Counted from the first letter of the stretch, positions 33,192-42,354 are shown. The stretch: DNA of 64,000 nt from Pseudomonas syringae CC1557 (GCF_000452705.1 NZ_CP007014.1:1116001-1180000), one strand, 5' to 3'. Program-made: numbers and translations. Notes: a model not told the origin generated them from the letters alone.

Positions 33192-34453
33192 CGTGCCATT
33201 CCTTTTGCAATCGATCTGAAGTTTTCTTCAAGCTCATTCGTCATTCCCTTCTCCAGACTATCAAGGTAGTCCGCGTACCACTGCACCATCTGCTGGCGCT
33301 GGCGCAAGTAAACTGCCTTATCGTACACACCCTTGATACCTGTCTTCTTGTGCGCCAAATGCGCCTCTATCCACTCCTCCCTCCAACCATGCTCGTTCAG
33401 CAGCGTGCTGCAAGTGTGCCGTGTGCCGTGGCCTGTCATGCGCCCCTTGTAGCCGATCAGAGCAAAGCATTTGTTTATAGTCGCGTCAGATATCACCGGG
33501 ACCTTTTGCCCGCTGGACGGGAACAGGTATCGGGATCGACCTGTGATCCTGTGCAGGTCCTTGATCAGATCCACTGCCTGGATCGGCAGCGGCACCACAT
33601 GATCACGCCCCATCTTCATCTTGGCACCCGGAACGCTCCACAGCCCCTTCTCCAGATCGAACTCCGCCCACTCCGCCCATCTGGTCATCCCTGGCCGTGA
33701 TGCGGTCCAGACGGTGAGCCATGCTGCAGCCTTGACGATTGCACCGCTCTGCGACTGCCGCAGAGCCTGAAGGAATTCAGGTAGCTCAGCTTCCATTAGG
33801 TGCGGGTACTGGGTTTCCTCTGGCGCCTTTGCTGCGATGTCCACCAGGTTGCTGGCCGGGTTGTTCTCTGTCATCCCCATTGCGATGGCCAAGCCAAATA
33901 TCTGGTTGACCCACACGCGAACCTTTTCCGATGTGTTGTGGGCGCCGCGCTTTTCGATGGACGCCTGCAGCTTCGCGCAGTCAGACCGCGATATCTGATC
34001 CAGCGGCTTATCGCCAAGGGCTGGGAGGATGTCGTTATCAAGCGCGCCCCGCATCCCCTTCACGGTCTTTTCTGCCCGGCCGTCCGCCATTTTCTTGTGC
34101 AGCCACAGATCGGCAGCAGCTTTGAACGTGTTGGCAGTCACAGCCGTTTTGGATGCTCGAGAGGCTGCCTTGTGCGCAACCGGATCGACCCCGCTGGCCG
34201 CAAGCTTCTGAGCCTCGAAAGCCTTCTCTCTGGCTTTTTTTGTGGTCACTTCAGGGTACGAGCCAAGTCCGTGCCACCCCCATTTGCCGTCGGGCTTCTT
34301 GAATCTCAACTCCCACCGCTTGCGTCCGGACGGGCTGACCACGAAATACAGACGGTCCACACCGTAGGTTTCCCGGTACTCCTTGGCTTCTGGTTCGAGC
34401 GCTGCAAGCACGGTGTCAGCGAGCGGCCGACGCTTGATTTCAGTCCGTTTCAT
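33188..34453 (-). CDS. P4-type tyrosine integrase
   Basis: 421 residues from ATG 34453; the frame is open to 34507, but homologous integrases start near the arm-binding segment LADTVLAALEPEAKEYRE that follows MKRTEIKRRP. A DUF4102-type arm-binding domain, SAM-like core-binding domain and catalytic domain (SRPGM Arg, KMKMGRDH Lys, HGTRH, AHLAHK, and a Tyr in GVYDKAVYL) are all present. It lies next to the 3' end of tRNA-Gly, its likely target. Confidence 0.93.
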   Translation of the reverse strand: MKRTEIKRRPLADTVLAALEPEAKEYRETYGVDRLYFVVSPSGRKRWELRFKKPDGKWGWHGLGSYPEVTTKKAREKAFEAQKLAASGVDPVAHKAASRASKTAVTANTFKAAADLWLHKKMADGRAEKTVKGMRGALDNDILPALGDKPLDQISRSDCAKLQASIEKRGAHNTSEKVRVWVNQIFGLAIAMGMTENNPASNLVDIAAKAPEETQYPHLMEAELPEFLQALRQSQSGAIVKAAAWLTVWTASRPGMTRWAEWAEFDLEKGLWSVPGAKMKMGRDHVVPLPIQAVDLIKDLHRITGRSRYLFPSSGQKVPVISDATINKCFALIGYKGRMTGHGTRHTCSTLLNEHGWREEWIEAHLAHKKTGIKGVYDKAVYLRQRQQMVQWYADYLDSLEKGMTNELEENFRSIAKGMAR

Positions 34454-34460
34454 AGGTGTG

Positions 34461-34513
34461 TCTTGTATGGTGGAGTTCGATTTAAACGGCACCATACATG
34501 CCACCATACAAGA
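34461..34513. repeat. Inverted/direct repeat cluster upstream of integrase (arm sites or operator)
   Basis: TCTTGTATGGTGG (34461-34473) and CCACCATACAAGA (34501-34513) are a perfect 13-bp inverted repeat; GCACCATACATG (34489-34500) is an imperfect third copy directly abutting the second. The cluster covers the integrase start region, where P4-type integrases bind arm sites and often repress their own gene. Confidence 0.7.
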
Positions 34514-34645
34514 AAAGCAATACTAAGCGGGATTGAATGGGCGCAATAGGGATTAGTAGGGGATAGCTGAAAAGGCCAAAGTTGGCGTAGTTTAAGGGTT
34601 TCGAGGCTGTGCGGGGCGTTGCGGGGATATTAGGGAATTGCTATA

Positions 34646-34719
34646 TGGAGCGGGTAGAGGGAATCGAACCCTCAACTAAAGCTTGGGAAGCTTTCGTTTT
34701 ACCACTAAACTATACCCGC
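34646..34719 (-). tRNA. tRNA-Gly(CCC), prophage integration site
   Basis: 74 nt, with acceptor arms GCGGGTA and TACCCGC, discriminator T, and encoded CCA. The anticodon arm AAAGC-TTCCCAA-GCTTT gives anticodon CCC, and the T-loop GGTTCGATTCC is standard. It closely resembles E. coli glyU. Its 3' end faces the prophage integrase. Confidence 0.96.
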
Positions 34720-34877
34720 TCTGATAGCTGCTCTGAGCGGCTGACTTTGTACCAGAACCTTGCCCTGATTTGAAGCGCTAATTTCACTGCGCAGCGCTTT
34801 CCCTCCTGATTTCCTTCATGAAAACCAACCGCCAGACGAAAATATTCCGCAGCTGACGGCGGCTTCCTTGCCGGTTT

Positions 34878-35759
34878 TCAGAAAGCCAGCGCCTGATGGC
34901 TCTTGACCCGGTTGTGGTCGTTACGCGACACCTGTTCCGGTTGCAGGAACGTCATGAGCACCTGTTTCGAATCACTGCAGGCTGCCTTGTGTTCCATGTC
35001 CAGAAAGTGGCCGGTGGCGTCGATGGTGCTGAAGCTGCAATCGCGCAGGTATCTGGAGAAGTGGGCGGCGTCGTTTGCGGAGGTATATTCGTCCAGAGCA
35101 CCATTGATGAAGCGCACGGGGATGGTGATGTTCTTGCCCGCGTTCAGGTAGTTGTCCGGATCGAGCTCCAGGACCTGGCTGAAGTGGTAATGCATCTGGT
35201 CATACTCGTGAGCATCCAGGTTGCTGATGTGACGGAAATTGAAGCGCTTGAACAAGGCAGGCAGGTGTTTGCCGACGGTGTTGTTGATCAGGTGGCCCAT
35301 GTCATAACGGTTATGCGCGCCCAGGTGAGTAATGCCGTGGCACAGGTAGTCATGCATTTTCTCATTGATCACTGGGGAGAACGAACTGATAACTGCGCTT
35401 TCGATGCGTTTTGGCCGGTGCGCCAGTGCCACCAACGTCGCCGCGCCACCCCATGAGAAAGACAGGACATGCTCGGCGTTGAAGTGATCGATCAGTTCCA
35501 GCAGCAGTTGGCCTTCCTCTTCCCGAGTCAGCGGTGCGCCATGCAGGTTGTGAGGTTTGGATTTGCCTGAGTAGGGCTGATCGTATAGCACCACATTGAA
35601 GGCCGGATGAAGGCTGCGCACGGTCTGGGCAAATGACGCGGTAGTGGCCAGCGAGCCGTTGACCAGAATGATGGTCTTTTCAGCGGCGTCGGTGCGATAG
35701 AGCTCGGTGTAAACCCGAAACTGTCCTTGTATGTCCAGCACTGCTTTTTCTGGCGACAT
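34878..35759 (-). CDS. rhlA: HAA synthase RhlA
   Basis: 293 residues from ATG 35759 with AGGAG upstream; the longer frame from 35825 adds an unlikely leader. Alpha/beta hydrolase fold with ILVNGSLATTASFAQT, nucleophile Ser102 in SFSWGGA, Asp in NGALDEYT and His in TGHFLD, closely matching RhlA. RhlA joins two 3-hydroxyacyl chains to make HAA, a surfactant that in P. syringae supports swarming. No rhlB follows, so the product should be HAA rather than rhamnolipid. Confidence 0.9.
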   Translation of the reverse strand: MSPEKAVLDIQGQFRVYTELYRTDAAEKTIILVNGSLATTASFAQTVRSLHPAFNVVLYDQPYSGKSKPHNLHGAPLTREEEGQLLLELIDHFNAEHVLSFSWGGAATLVALAHRPKRIESAVISSFSPVINEKMHDYLCHGITHLGAHNRYDMGHLINNTVGKHLPALFKRFNFRHISNLDAHEYDQMHYHFSQVLELDPDNYLNAGKNITIPVRFINGALDEYTSANDAAHFSRYLRDCSFSTIDATGHFLDMEHKAACSDSKQVLMTFLQPEQVSRNDHNRVKSHQALAF

Positions 35760-36054
35760 GGTTATAACTCCTGGGGTAAACAGGTATGCGTTGCAACGAC
35801 GTTGCACGAGTTTCGTGACAGGCAAGCGATAGCCGATTAATGGCCCAGGTGATCCTGACGAGCGGGTCGACAGGTATTGTTATTGGCGGGCAGTTTGTCG
35901 TGGGCCAGTGGCGCGCATGACAAATAATTTCTTGGAATAGGAAGGTAGCGGGTCAGTCGCGTTTGCGCTGATATCTCGATTCAAGCAGGCGATCCGCCAT
36001 CTCGCAAGTGACCGCTCGTGCATCTCCGCGCAATCCGCCAGACGGTCATGAGGC
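35760..36054. promoter_or_regulatory. rhlA upstream region
   Basis: No credible gene (the 69-residue minus-strand frame here has no ribosome site). The repeat CGTTGCA occurs at 35789 and 35800, one helical turn apart and about 30-46 bp before the rhlA start; it may be a regulator site. No clear -10/-35 seen. Confidence 0.3.
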
Positions 36055-36747
36055 TTAAAACAGGCTGATTTCCGAGGCGTGCAACGCACGGTACTGACCC
36101 GGCATCAGCGTTGGGTCCAGCAGCAGATCGCCGACGCATTCTCGATGCAGCTTCATTACCTTGTTGTCGAAGTGGCCGAACATCCGCTTCACCTGATGGT
36201 AGCGGCCCTCGGTGATGCTCAATCGTGCGCTGCGCTGCCCCAGCAAGGTCAATTGCGCCGGTTGGGTGGTTATGTTCTCGAAAGCGAAATACAGGCCTTC
36301 GGTGAAGCTGGCCGCGTAGCGCTCGTCAATGATCTGCTCGGTCTCGACGTAATACACTTTCGGCAGTCGGGTCTGCGGCTGGGTGAGACGCCGCGACCAT
36401 TGACCATCGTTGGTGATCAGCATCAGCCCGGTGGTGTTGAAGTCCAGTCGTCCGGCGATGTGCAGTTCGTGCTTGTCAGGCTCATCCAGCAGGTCGATTA
36501 CCGTCGGATGCTGCGCATCGACCGTGGCGCTGACACAGCCTTGAGGCTTGTGCAGCATGAAGTAGTGCGCAAGCTTGCCAGGCTGCAGGATCTCGTCGTC
36601 GAATGCCACGCAACTGAATTCACGCACTTCATGGTGCGGATCACACGTTGTCAGCCCGTCCACTTTCACCCGGCCGCTGGCCAGTGCCAGACGCACATGC
36701 TTGCGATTGAAACGTGGCAGGTTACTGAGGAAGCGATCAAGACGCAT
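36055..36747 (-). CDS. rsuA: 16S rRNA pseudouridine(516) synthase
   Basis: 230 residues. S4-like N-terminus (MRLDRFLSNLPRFNRKHVRL) then the pseudouridine synthase domain with GRLDFNTTGLMLITNDG (catalytic Asp) and EGRYHQVKRMF. Length and order match RsuA. It modifies U516 in the 30S subunit. It is followed by rhlA and preceded by a small cysteine-rich gene. Confidence 0.9.
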   Translation of the reverse strand: MRLDRFLSNLPRFNRKHVRLALASGRVKVDGLTTCDPHHEVREFSCVAFDDEILQPGKLAHYFMLHKPQGCVSATVDAQHPTVIDLLDEPDKHELHIAGRLDFNTTGLMLITNDGQWSRRLTQPQTRLPKVYYVETEQIIDERYAASFTEGLYFAFENITTQPAQLTLLGQRSARLSITEGRYHQVKRMFGHFDNKVMKLHRECVGDLLLDPTLMPGQYRALHASEISLF

Positions 36748-36782
36748 GAAGACGGCGATGCATGGCGGACGGGAGGTATATC

Positions 36783-37019
36783 TTACTCTGTGATCGGGCG
36801 GGACGGTTGCTCAGGCGCTATGTCGATAATCCCCGCGCAGCGTGGGCACAGGCACGCCTTATTGCGGATGTCCTCCGGCAGGGCGGCAAGCAACGCCAGG
36901 TCGATGTTTTCCGAAAAGCACCAGCAGGGCTGATCTGCAGCACGCGGGTCAGCCAGGCTGCACTGGTTGCTGAAGCCGCACACAGGGCAGAGGCGGGTGT
37001 CGGTCAGGGCAGTTGTCAT
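36783..37019 (-). CDS. Cysteine-rich CWC-type protein
   Basis: 78 residues with CPVCG, CWCFS and CLCPRC motifs, the pattern of the small Cys_rich_CWC family, probably metal-binding. Ribosome site GGAA before the ATG. Usually found next to rsuA-like genes in pseudomonads; function unknown. Confidence 0.78.
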   Translation of the reverse strand: MTTALTDTRLCPVCGFSNQCSLADPRAADQPCWCFSENIDLALLAALPEDIRNKACLCPRCAGIIDIAPEQPSRPITE

Positions 37020-37061
37020 GCGGGTTCCGGTAGCGTGCTCGATGATCAGGGGGCAGTCGGG

Positions 37062-40000
37062 TCAGGCCAGTTGGGTTATCACTGGCCTCGCTGCCGGAGC
37101 ATGATAGACCGGGGCGCGGCGCAACGCTGCCGATATTGCTGCGCATCGACAGTGCACCAGCAATATTCGGTCGTAATGGATGCCTTGAATCGACAGGCTG
37201 CTGAACAGATCGGCCAGTGACGGAGGTGGCATGCCGAAGCGGTTGCGCACCGTCAACACGTCCATCGGTGTCGGCGGCAGCCAGCCCTTGAATGGCAAGG
37301 CATTCGAGTTGCGCACAACCCGCGCGATCTCTTCGTAGGGCTCATCTCTGATGGTCTGGAACTTGGACAGGCTGTAGTTTTTCAGCCTGCCGGGGAGCGA
37401 CGTGCCGGCGATGAACTTGTTGGTGATCGGTATTGATTCAATGAGTGGTGGCGGCGGAAGCAGCATGTTTTCAGCCGTGGTGGAGATTGCGAATGGTTGG
37501 GCAGTCCGGTTGACGATGCGATGCAGTGTCGGGTCTATCAGTTCGTAACCATGAGGTGCGTAAGTGCGGATCTCTGTGCCGTTGGGTATCTTCACCGTTG
37601 CGGTCCACGGCATGTAGTACCCATGGGTGCTGACCACCAGCGTTCGCGCCTGGCCCCGGTCGGATGTCCACAATAGAAACCTGCGGCCCAGTTTCCAGGC
37701 ATGTACGGGTAACAGTCCCGGTGCTGCAGTTACGGCAATGCTCCAGCGCTTGAGCAATGCATCGGTATGAAAGAACTTCTCCAGCCGGGTCTGACGCGGC
37801 TTCATGAAGCGCTGGCGTATCGGGTTGATGCTCCGCAGTCCAGCGAGCGATCCGGCGGCAACCCGCGTGGTGTGCCCGACAGGTTTCACGATTCGGCTCA
37901 GCGTGCGCAACAACCTCGGCGTTTGTATACCCAACTGCATCAAGCCCATTGATAGCGCAGCCAGAAGCGCCTGGTTTTTTTCCGCGTAGCGACTGCCCGG
38001 CAGACGGGTCGCGGCAATACTCAGTGAGGTGATGCCGATTTCCGTCGCTAGTGTGGCAACGAAGGCCGGTGTCAGCAGCAGCGACATGGGCACCAGCAAG
38101 CGTTGCAGATGTTGCAGGCGAGCGGTCCAGTATGCCAGCGAAACCTGTGTAGACGTCACGATCCGCTCTTCGGCATCATTCAGCGCATTGTGTTTGAGAA
38201 GTTGATGGAGAAAGGCAAATGGCGAGCCCTCCAGCTTTTTTTCGCACAGTGAATGGTGCATGGCTTTTCGCGTGTCAGGGTTATACAACGCATCGGTCCA
38301 CGGACGCAGGATGGAAGCGGGCGGGCTCGGGGCCTGAACTCCGCCCCATAACCTGAACAGGTAGTCCAGGCGTTGGTGATGGCGGATCGGTACATAGTGC
38401 ATCACGGCCTCACGCCAATCGGCCTGCGCTGTTTTCTGATTCAGATAGTGCTCAAGTGCTTTTTTGTCTGTGAACTCGATGAAGGCGTCGGGATGACCTG
38501 CCTGATAAAGCACGTTCGGTCTGCCCGGTTGGTCAATGACCAGCAGCCCGGTGTGCTGATGTTCCATGCCATCGATCAGCGAGCCCTGAACGAAAAAGCC
38601 CAGTGTCCGCCAGTGGTTCTGCGCAGCTGGTGCGAGAGCTTCCACGACCTGATCAAAGCCGCTGCGCTTGAGATGGCCACGCTTCAGGCTGATCAATGCC
38701 TGGGTGATGAACGTCGCCAGAAATGCCTGTTCGATCTCCGTCTTGCGCTGCTTCCAGAAATCGTCAATGCGCCGGGTCATCCAGGACAGAAAACCGAATG
38801 CTTTGATGTAGTCCTCAAGCACCTGTGCAGGGACTGCGAGCAACTGGCTCTGGTCCCCTTCGCCTTTGCCGGTGGTGTCGAGAAAGACCACCGTACTGCC
38901 ATCGTGATCAACGTAGCCCTGTGGGTAATCCACGCGATAGTTGTTCATCAGCGCTTCGCTCAGGCTGATCGGTTTTTCGTCAGGGGTATGAACATACGGA
39001 GACGGATTACGGGCGCTGCCGAGCGGGCTGATTGAGCTTCCTGGCTGATAGGCGATAAACACATGGTCAGGGTTTAGCGTCAGACCATGGTGGTCCTTTA
39101 GATAAGCCGCCATTACCTGAGCAGCCATTCTGGGCGCGACCGGTATCTGCTGCACAATGCTGGTGTCTGCCTGCCAGAGGTCCACGGCACCTGCCAGCGT
39201 CAGGCTGCGTGCAATAGGTCGTTCGATGTCTTGGCGTATGTCGCCGCTGGACGAAGTCTTGGACAGTAATACCCGGGTCAGTTCGCTGAACAGGTCTCCT
39301 GTGATCAGTACGGCATCGGCAACAAGGCGCGCCTCCTGATCAAGTGCATGCACTGCGTGGCCATACAATCCCGAGGCGTTCACGGCCGCCAGCAGCCTGT
39401 CGGTCATATACTGCGGATCATCGCTGATGTACTCGATGACGTTGCCCTTTGCGCCCAGCACGTGAATGAAGCAGTGTGAGGTAGTTTTTGACCTGACCTG
39501 AAAAATACCTGGCAATGTTTCGCCGCCGAGTGATAACACCCGCACCTCTGATTTCTCACCGCGCCCGCTTTGTTCCAGTGCCTCTGCGTCGGCAGGGAAA
39601 ACGCTCAGTCCCAAGGCATCCAGTGCCAGAAAGTAGCCATCCCGGCTGATGTGCCTGTGGGCATATTTTCGGGTCAGCGTGTCCAGAAAACTCAACCGTG
39701 ACAACGTGCGAAAGGTGGCTGCATGCCGAGCCCGGAAAGCGTCGATTGTTGCGCTGTAATCGCGATCCAGAGGCAGTTCGCTGATCCACTTGAACACTTG
39801 CGCCGTGCTCAGTGAGAGTGTCTGGTCAGACAGAGGCGTGTCAGCGATGTCGCTGCGATACAAGGCTACAAAGCGCGCCGGTTCGAAGGTGGCCAGTGCC
39901 ACCTGGGTCAGCGACAGGTGAGCGCTGTAATGCTCATGTCCGTCGTCCTCCACGGCGGGTCGGTTCTCGGTGCTGAAGGTGATCATCAGCGTGTCCGGGT

Positions 40001-40394
40001 CCAGTGTTTTGCCAGTCTTTTCTGTGAGCAGCTTGATCACTTGTTGGCGAGCGTAATGGTGACGGGACGGTGGGAAGTCCATGTCCAGTTGGCAGGCTTT
40101 CAGGAGCAATGCCGAGTTTGCAATCAGCGGGAAGCCGGGGCTTGTGCGCAGGGCGTCGAGTTGGCGTTCGATGTCCGCAGCCTTCTCTTCAGGCTCGGGC
40201 TCTTCAGTCAACAGCGGGATTGGATGTTCAGAGTGCGGAAAATGGAACGGTGGCACCGTAAACGGCTGTGTGGCGTTGAGTGTGTCGTGTCCTGTGCTGC
40301 TGTACTCGGGCCGCAGAATACCCGGCAGCTCCAGCAGGGACGAGGAAGGTTGAAATACAGCGTCCTGGCGAAACGGATTCCAGAGAAGGTTCAT
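37062..40394 (-). CDS. Large DUF6543-type dermonecrotic toxin-like protein with possible caspase-like C-terminus
   Basis: 1110 residues. Two helical/alpha-beta segments (about 60-330 and 330-560) resemble the DUF6543 domain of Pseudomonas toxin-like proteins. A hydrophobic stretch (about 770-800, VPMSLLLTPAFVATLATEIG) could insert in membranes. The C-terminal about 200 residues contain VVSTHGYY (His924), APHGYELID, DVLTVRNRFG and LLVHCRC (Cys1082, Cys1084), a His-Gly...Cys-Arg layout like clan CD peptidases and the Stv-type domain. No signal peptide and no obvious ribosome site. The toxin role and catalysis are inferred. Confidence 0.75.
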   Translation of the reverse strand: MNLLWNPFRQDAVFQPSSSLLELPGILRPEYSSTGHDTLNATQPFTVPPFHFPHSEHPIPLLTEEPEPEEKAADIERQLDALRTSPGFPLIANSALLLKACQLDMDFPPSRHHYARQQVIKLLTEKTGKTLDPDTLMITFSTENRPAVEDDGHEHYSAHLSLTQVALATFEPARFVALYRSDIADTPLSDQTLSLSTAQVFKWISELPLDRDYSATIDAFRARHAATFRTLSRLSFLDTLTRKYAHRHISRDGYFLALDALGLSVFPADAEALEQSGRGEKSEVRVLSLGGETLPGIFQVRSKTTSHCFIHVLGAKGNVIEYISDDPQYMTDRLLAAVNASGLYGHAVHALDQEARLVADAVLITGDLFSELTRVLLSKTSSSGDIRQDIERPIARSLTLAGAVDLWQADTSIVQQIPVAPRMAAQVMAAYLKDHHGLTLNPDHVFIAYQPGSSISPLGSARNPSPYVHTPDEKPISLSEALMNNYRVDYPQGYVDHDGSTVVFLDTTGKGEGDQSQLLAVPAQVLEDYIKAFGFLSWMTRRIDDFWKQRKTEIEQAFLATFITQALISLKRGHLKRSGFDQVVEALAPAAQNHWRTLGFFVQGSLIDGMEHQHTGLLVIDQPGRPNVLYQAGHPDAFIEFTDKKALEHYLNQKTAQADWREAVMHYVPIRHHQRLDYLFRLWGGVQAPSPPASILRPWTDALYNPDTRKAMHHSLCEKKLEGSPFAFLHQLLKHNALNDAEERIVTSTQVSLAYWTARLQHLQRLLVPMSLLLTPAFVATLATEIGITSLSIAATRLPGSRYAEKNQALLAALSMGLMQLGIQTPRLLRTLSRIVKPVGHTTRVAAGSLAGLRSINPIRQRFMKPRQTRLEKFFHTDALLKRWSIAVTAAPGLLPVHAWKLGRRFLLWTSDRGQARTLVVSTHGYYMPWTATVKIPNGTEIRTYAPHGYELIDPTLHRIVNRTAQPFAISTTAENMLLPPPPLIESIPITNKFIAGTSLPGRLKNYSLSKFQTIRDEPYEEIARVVRNSNALPFKGWLPPTPMDVLTVRNRFGMPPPSLADLFSSLSIQGIHYDRILLVHCRCAAISAALRRAPVYHAPAARPVITQLA

Positions 40395-40469
40395 GACGGC
40401 CGGTCAACGTGAGTGGGTGCTCACTATGTCGGGAGACGTGTCTGAATACGGCATAACTATTTATCGCGA

Positions 40470-40502
40470 AACAGGTGGCATGACGCTGTCATGCCACCTG
40501 TT
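40470..40502 (-). terminator. Terminator-like hairpin after allophanate hydrolase
   Basis: Perfect 14-bp stem: AACAGGTGGCATGA (40470-40483) with TCATGCCACCTGTT (40489-40502), directly after the stop codon of the last operon gene. Only a short T run follows on the minus strand. Confidence 0.7.
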
Positions 40503-40505
40503 CGA

Positions 40506-42320
40506 TCATTGCTGTTGCAGGTAAGCACGCCAGCCGCCGAGGTGGCTGATATCGCGAGCGCCTTCAAGCCCATAATTTTCGCAAATGAAGCCGCTTTCCC
40601 AGCGACCATCGGCCAGTTGCACTTTGCCCAGCCCGAGCGGTGCCGGTATACCGGTCAGAAACGAGCCCAGTTCGGCGCTCGGCAGCTCCCAGATTTCAAC
40701 GGCAATCGCCACACCATCCTTGGTCACGCGCACCATACCGGGCCTGAACGGCGGGCCACCAGCCAATGCATACAGACGATAATCGGGCGAGCTTTGCGTG
40801 GTTTCAAGCAACCGGCCGCCCCGTTGTCGGAGCTGCCAGTTCAGCGCCAGACCGTCCAGGTGCGCGCCGCACACGACCACGCGGGCCATGTCATTGCCAG
40901 CGGTATTGGTAGGAGCAGGCGGCACAGGGCTGTCACCGCCAATCAGCGGCAGGGCGGTCTGGCGCTGAAAGGCATCCGCCAGACTGAGCAGATAGTGATC
41001 GGTGAATGCTCTGCCGAACAGCGTTACGCCCCACGGCAGGCCGTTGTCCATGAATGCGCTGGGCACGGCGATGGCGGCGTAGTCGAGCAGGTTGACGAAG
41101 TTGGTGTAGTAACCCAGCTCGGAGTTGCGCAGGACGGGTTCGGCGCTCAGTTCTGCCGAAGTCACCGGGCGTCCGATGCTCGGTGTCACCACACAGTCCA
41201 GCCCTTCCAGCGCTTGGTCGCAAATCACTTTCAGCGCTTGCAGGCGGTACTGCGCGCGAAAGGTCTCGACGCCGCTGACCGAGGGCGCCTTGGCCAGTAC
41301 CGCACGAATCACCGGCAGCACGGCGTCGGGATTTTCTTCCATCAATTGCCCGACGACGCTGTAGCGCTCGGCCACCCACGGGCCTTCGTACAATAATTGC
41401 GCCGCTTCCAGAAAAGGTGAAAGGTCGACGGTAACCGCTTCGCCGCCCAGCGCCGTCATGCGGTCGATGGCATCGCTGAAGAGTAATGGCCCTTCAATGC
41501 AGCCGAAGAACTCCAGGTCTTCGGCACGTGGCACGCCGAAGCGGAACGGGCGCGGGGTGCCGAACGCGGAGGCAGCATTCCACTGCGGATTGCGGCGGCT
41601 GTACTCGTCGCGCGGGTCAACCATCGCAACCAGTCCCAGCAACTGGCTGGCTTCCCTCGCCGTGGCGGTGAAAGTCGACACGCAGTCTTGCGTACGACAG
41701 GCGGGGACCACGCCAGCGGTGGAAATCAGCCCCTTGCTGGCCTTCATGCCGACCAGATTGTTCAGCGCCGCGGGCACTCGCCCCGAACCTGCGGTATCAG
41801 TGCCCAAGGAAAAACTGCTGACCCCCAGCGCGACCGCCAACGATGAACCGGAGCTGGAGCCGCCAGACGGATACGCCTCCAGAACGCTGTTGGGACACAC
41901 GCCGTAGGGCGAGCGACTGCCGTTCAGGCCGGTGGCAAACTGGTCCAGGTTGGTCTTGCCCATCGGCACTGCACCCAGCGCGATCAGTTGTTCGACGATG
42001 GTCGCCGAGCGTTCTGGCGTGTAGGCGTAATCCAGGCAGGCAGCGGTGGTTGGAATACCGGCCAGATCGATGTTGTCCTTGATCGCGAAGGGCACGCCGT
42101 AAAGGGGCAGATCCTTGAGATCGCGCCCTTCCAGCGCGGCGAGGTAGGGTTCCAGCTCGGCCGGGCTGAGCAGATGAATAAACAGGTGATAGCCGGGATT
42201 GAGCGTAGCGGCTTTTTCCCGTAGCGCCAGGATCAACTGGCGGGGTGACAGACGGCCAGACTGGTAGGCCGCGCGCACGCTGTCCAGACGCAGGTTGTTC
42301 GGCAGTGCTGTGTCGTTCAT
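40506..42320 (-). CDS. atzF: Allophanate hydrolase
   Basis: 604 residues. N-terminal amidase-signature domain with YGVPFAIKDNIDLAGIPTT, GGSSSGSS (catalytic Ser region) and TDTAGSGRVPAAL, then a C-terminal domain (about 470-600, VVCGAHLDGLALNWQL) that in this family finishes allophanate breakdown. It converts allophanate to ammonia and CO2 and is the last gene of the guanidine operon, 34 bp after the carboxylase. Confidence 0.94.
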   Translation of the reverse strand: MNDTALPNNLRLDSVRAAYQSGRLSPRQLILALREKAATLNPGYHLFIHLLSPAELEPYLAALEGRDLKDLPLYGVPFAIKDNIDLAGIPTTAACLDYAYTPERSATIVEQLIALGAVPMGKTNLDQFATGLNGSRSPYGVCPNSVLEAYPSGGSSSGSSLAVALGVSSFSLGTDTAGSGRVPAALNNLVGMKASKGLISTAGVVPACRTQDCVSTFTATAREASQLLGLVAMVDPRDEYSRRNPQWNAASAFGTPRPFRFGVPRAEDLEFFGCIEGPLLFSDAIDRMTALGGEAVTVDLSPFLEAAQLLYEGPWVAERYSVVGQLMEENPDAVLPVIRAVLAKAPSVSGVETFRAQYRLQALKVICDQALEGLDCVVTPSIGRPVTSAELSAEPVLRNSELGYYTNFVNLLDYAAIAVPSAFMDNGLPWGVTLFGRAFTDHYLLSLADAFQRQTALPLIGGDSPVPPAPTNTAGNDMARVVVCGAHLDGLALNWQLRQRGGRLLETTQSSPDYRLYALAGGPPFRPGMVRVTKDGVAIAVEIWELPSAELGSFLTGIPAPLGLGKVQLADGRWESGFICENYGLEGARDISHLGGWRAYLQQQ

Positions 42321-42354
42321 GACAGGATTCCCTCGAAATAGAAAATTGATCAGT

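Larger units (their letters stand above)
1..34700. mobile_element. Lambda-like/HK97-like siphoprophage, right-hand part, inserted at tRNA-Gly(CCC)
   Basis: Contiguous phage modules fill this span: replication, packaging, HK97-type head, lambda-type long-tail genes, fibres, lysis and a terminal integrase beside a tRNA gene. The right junction must lie inside or just 3' of the tRNA (34646-34719), since the integrase is adjacent to its 3' end. The left junction, repressor/cro region and excisionase are not in the window. A tape measure of about 1167 residues implies a long flexible tail. Two broken genes (L/K fusion, SGNH frameshift) suggest a decaying or defective prophage. Exact att core not determined. 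Confidence 0.95.

Noticed and set aside
35880..36089. 69-residue minus-strand frame between rhlA and rsuA
   Set aside because: No ribosome site, odd composition, and overlaps rsuA in another frame.
40491..41396. 301-residue plus-strand frame opposite allophanate hydrolase
   Set aside because: Antisense shadow; no ribosome site, and the hydrolase is unambiguous.
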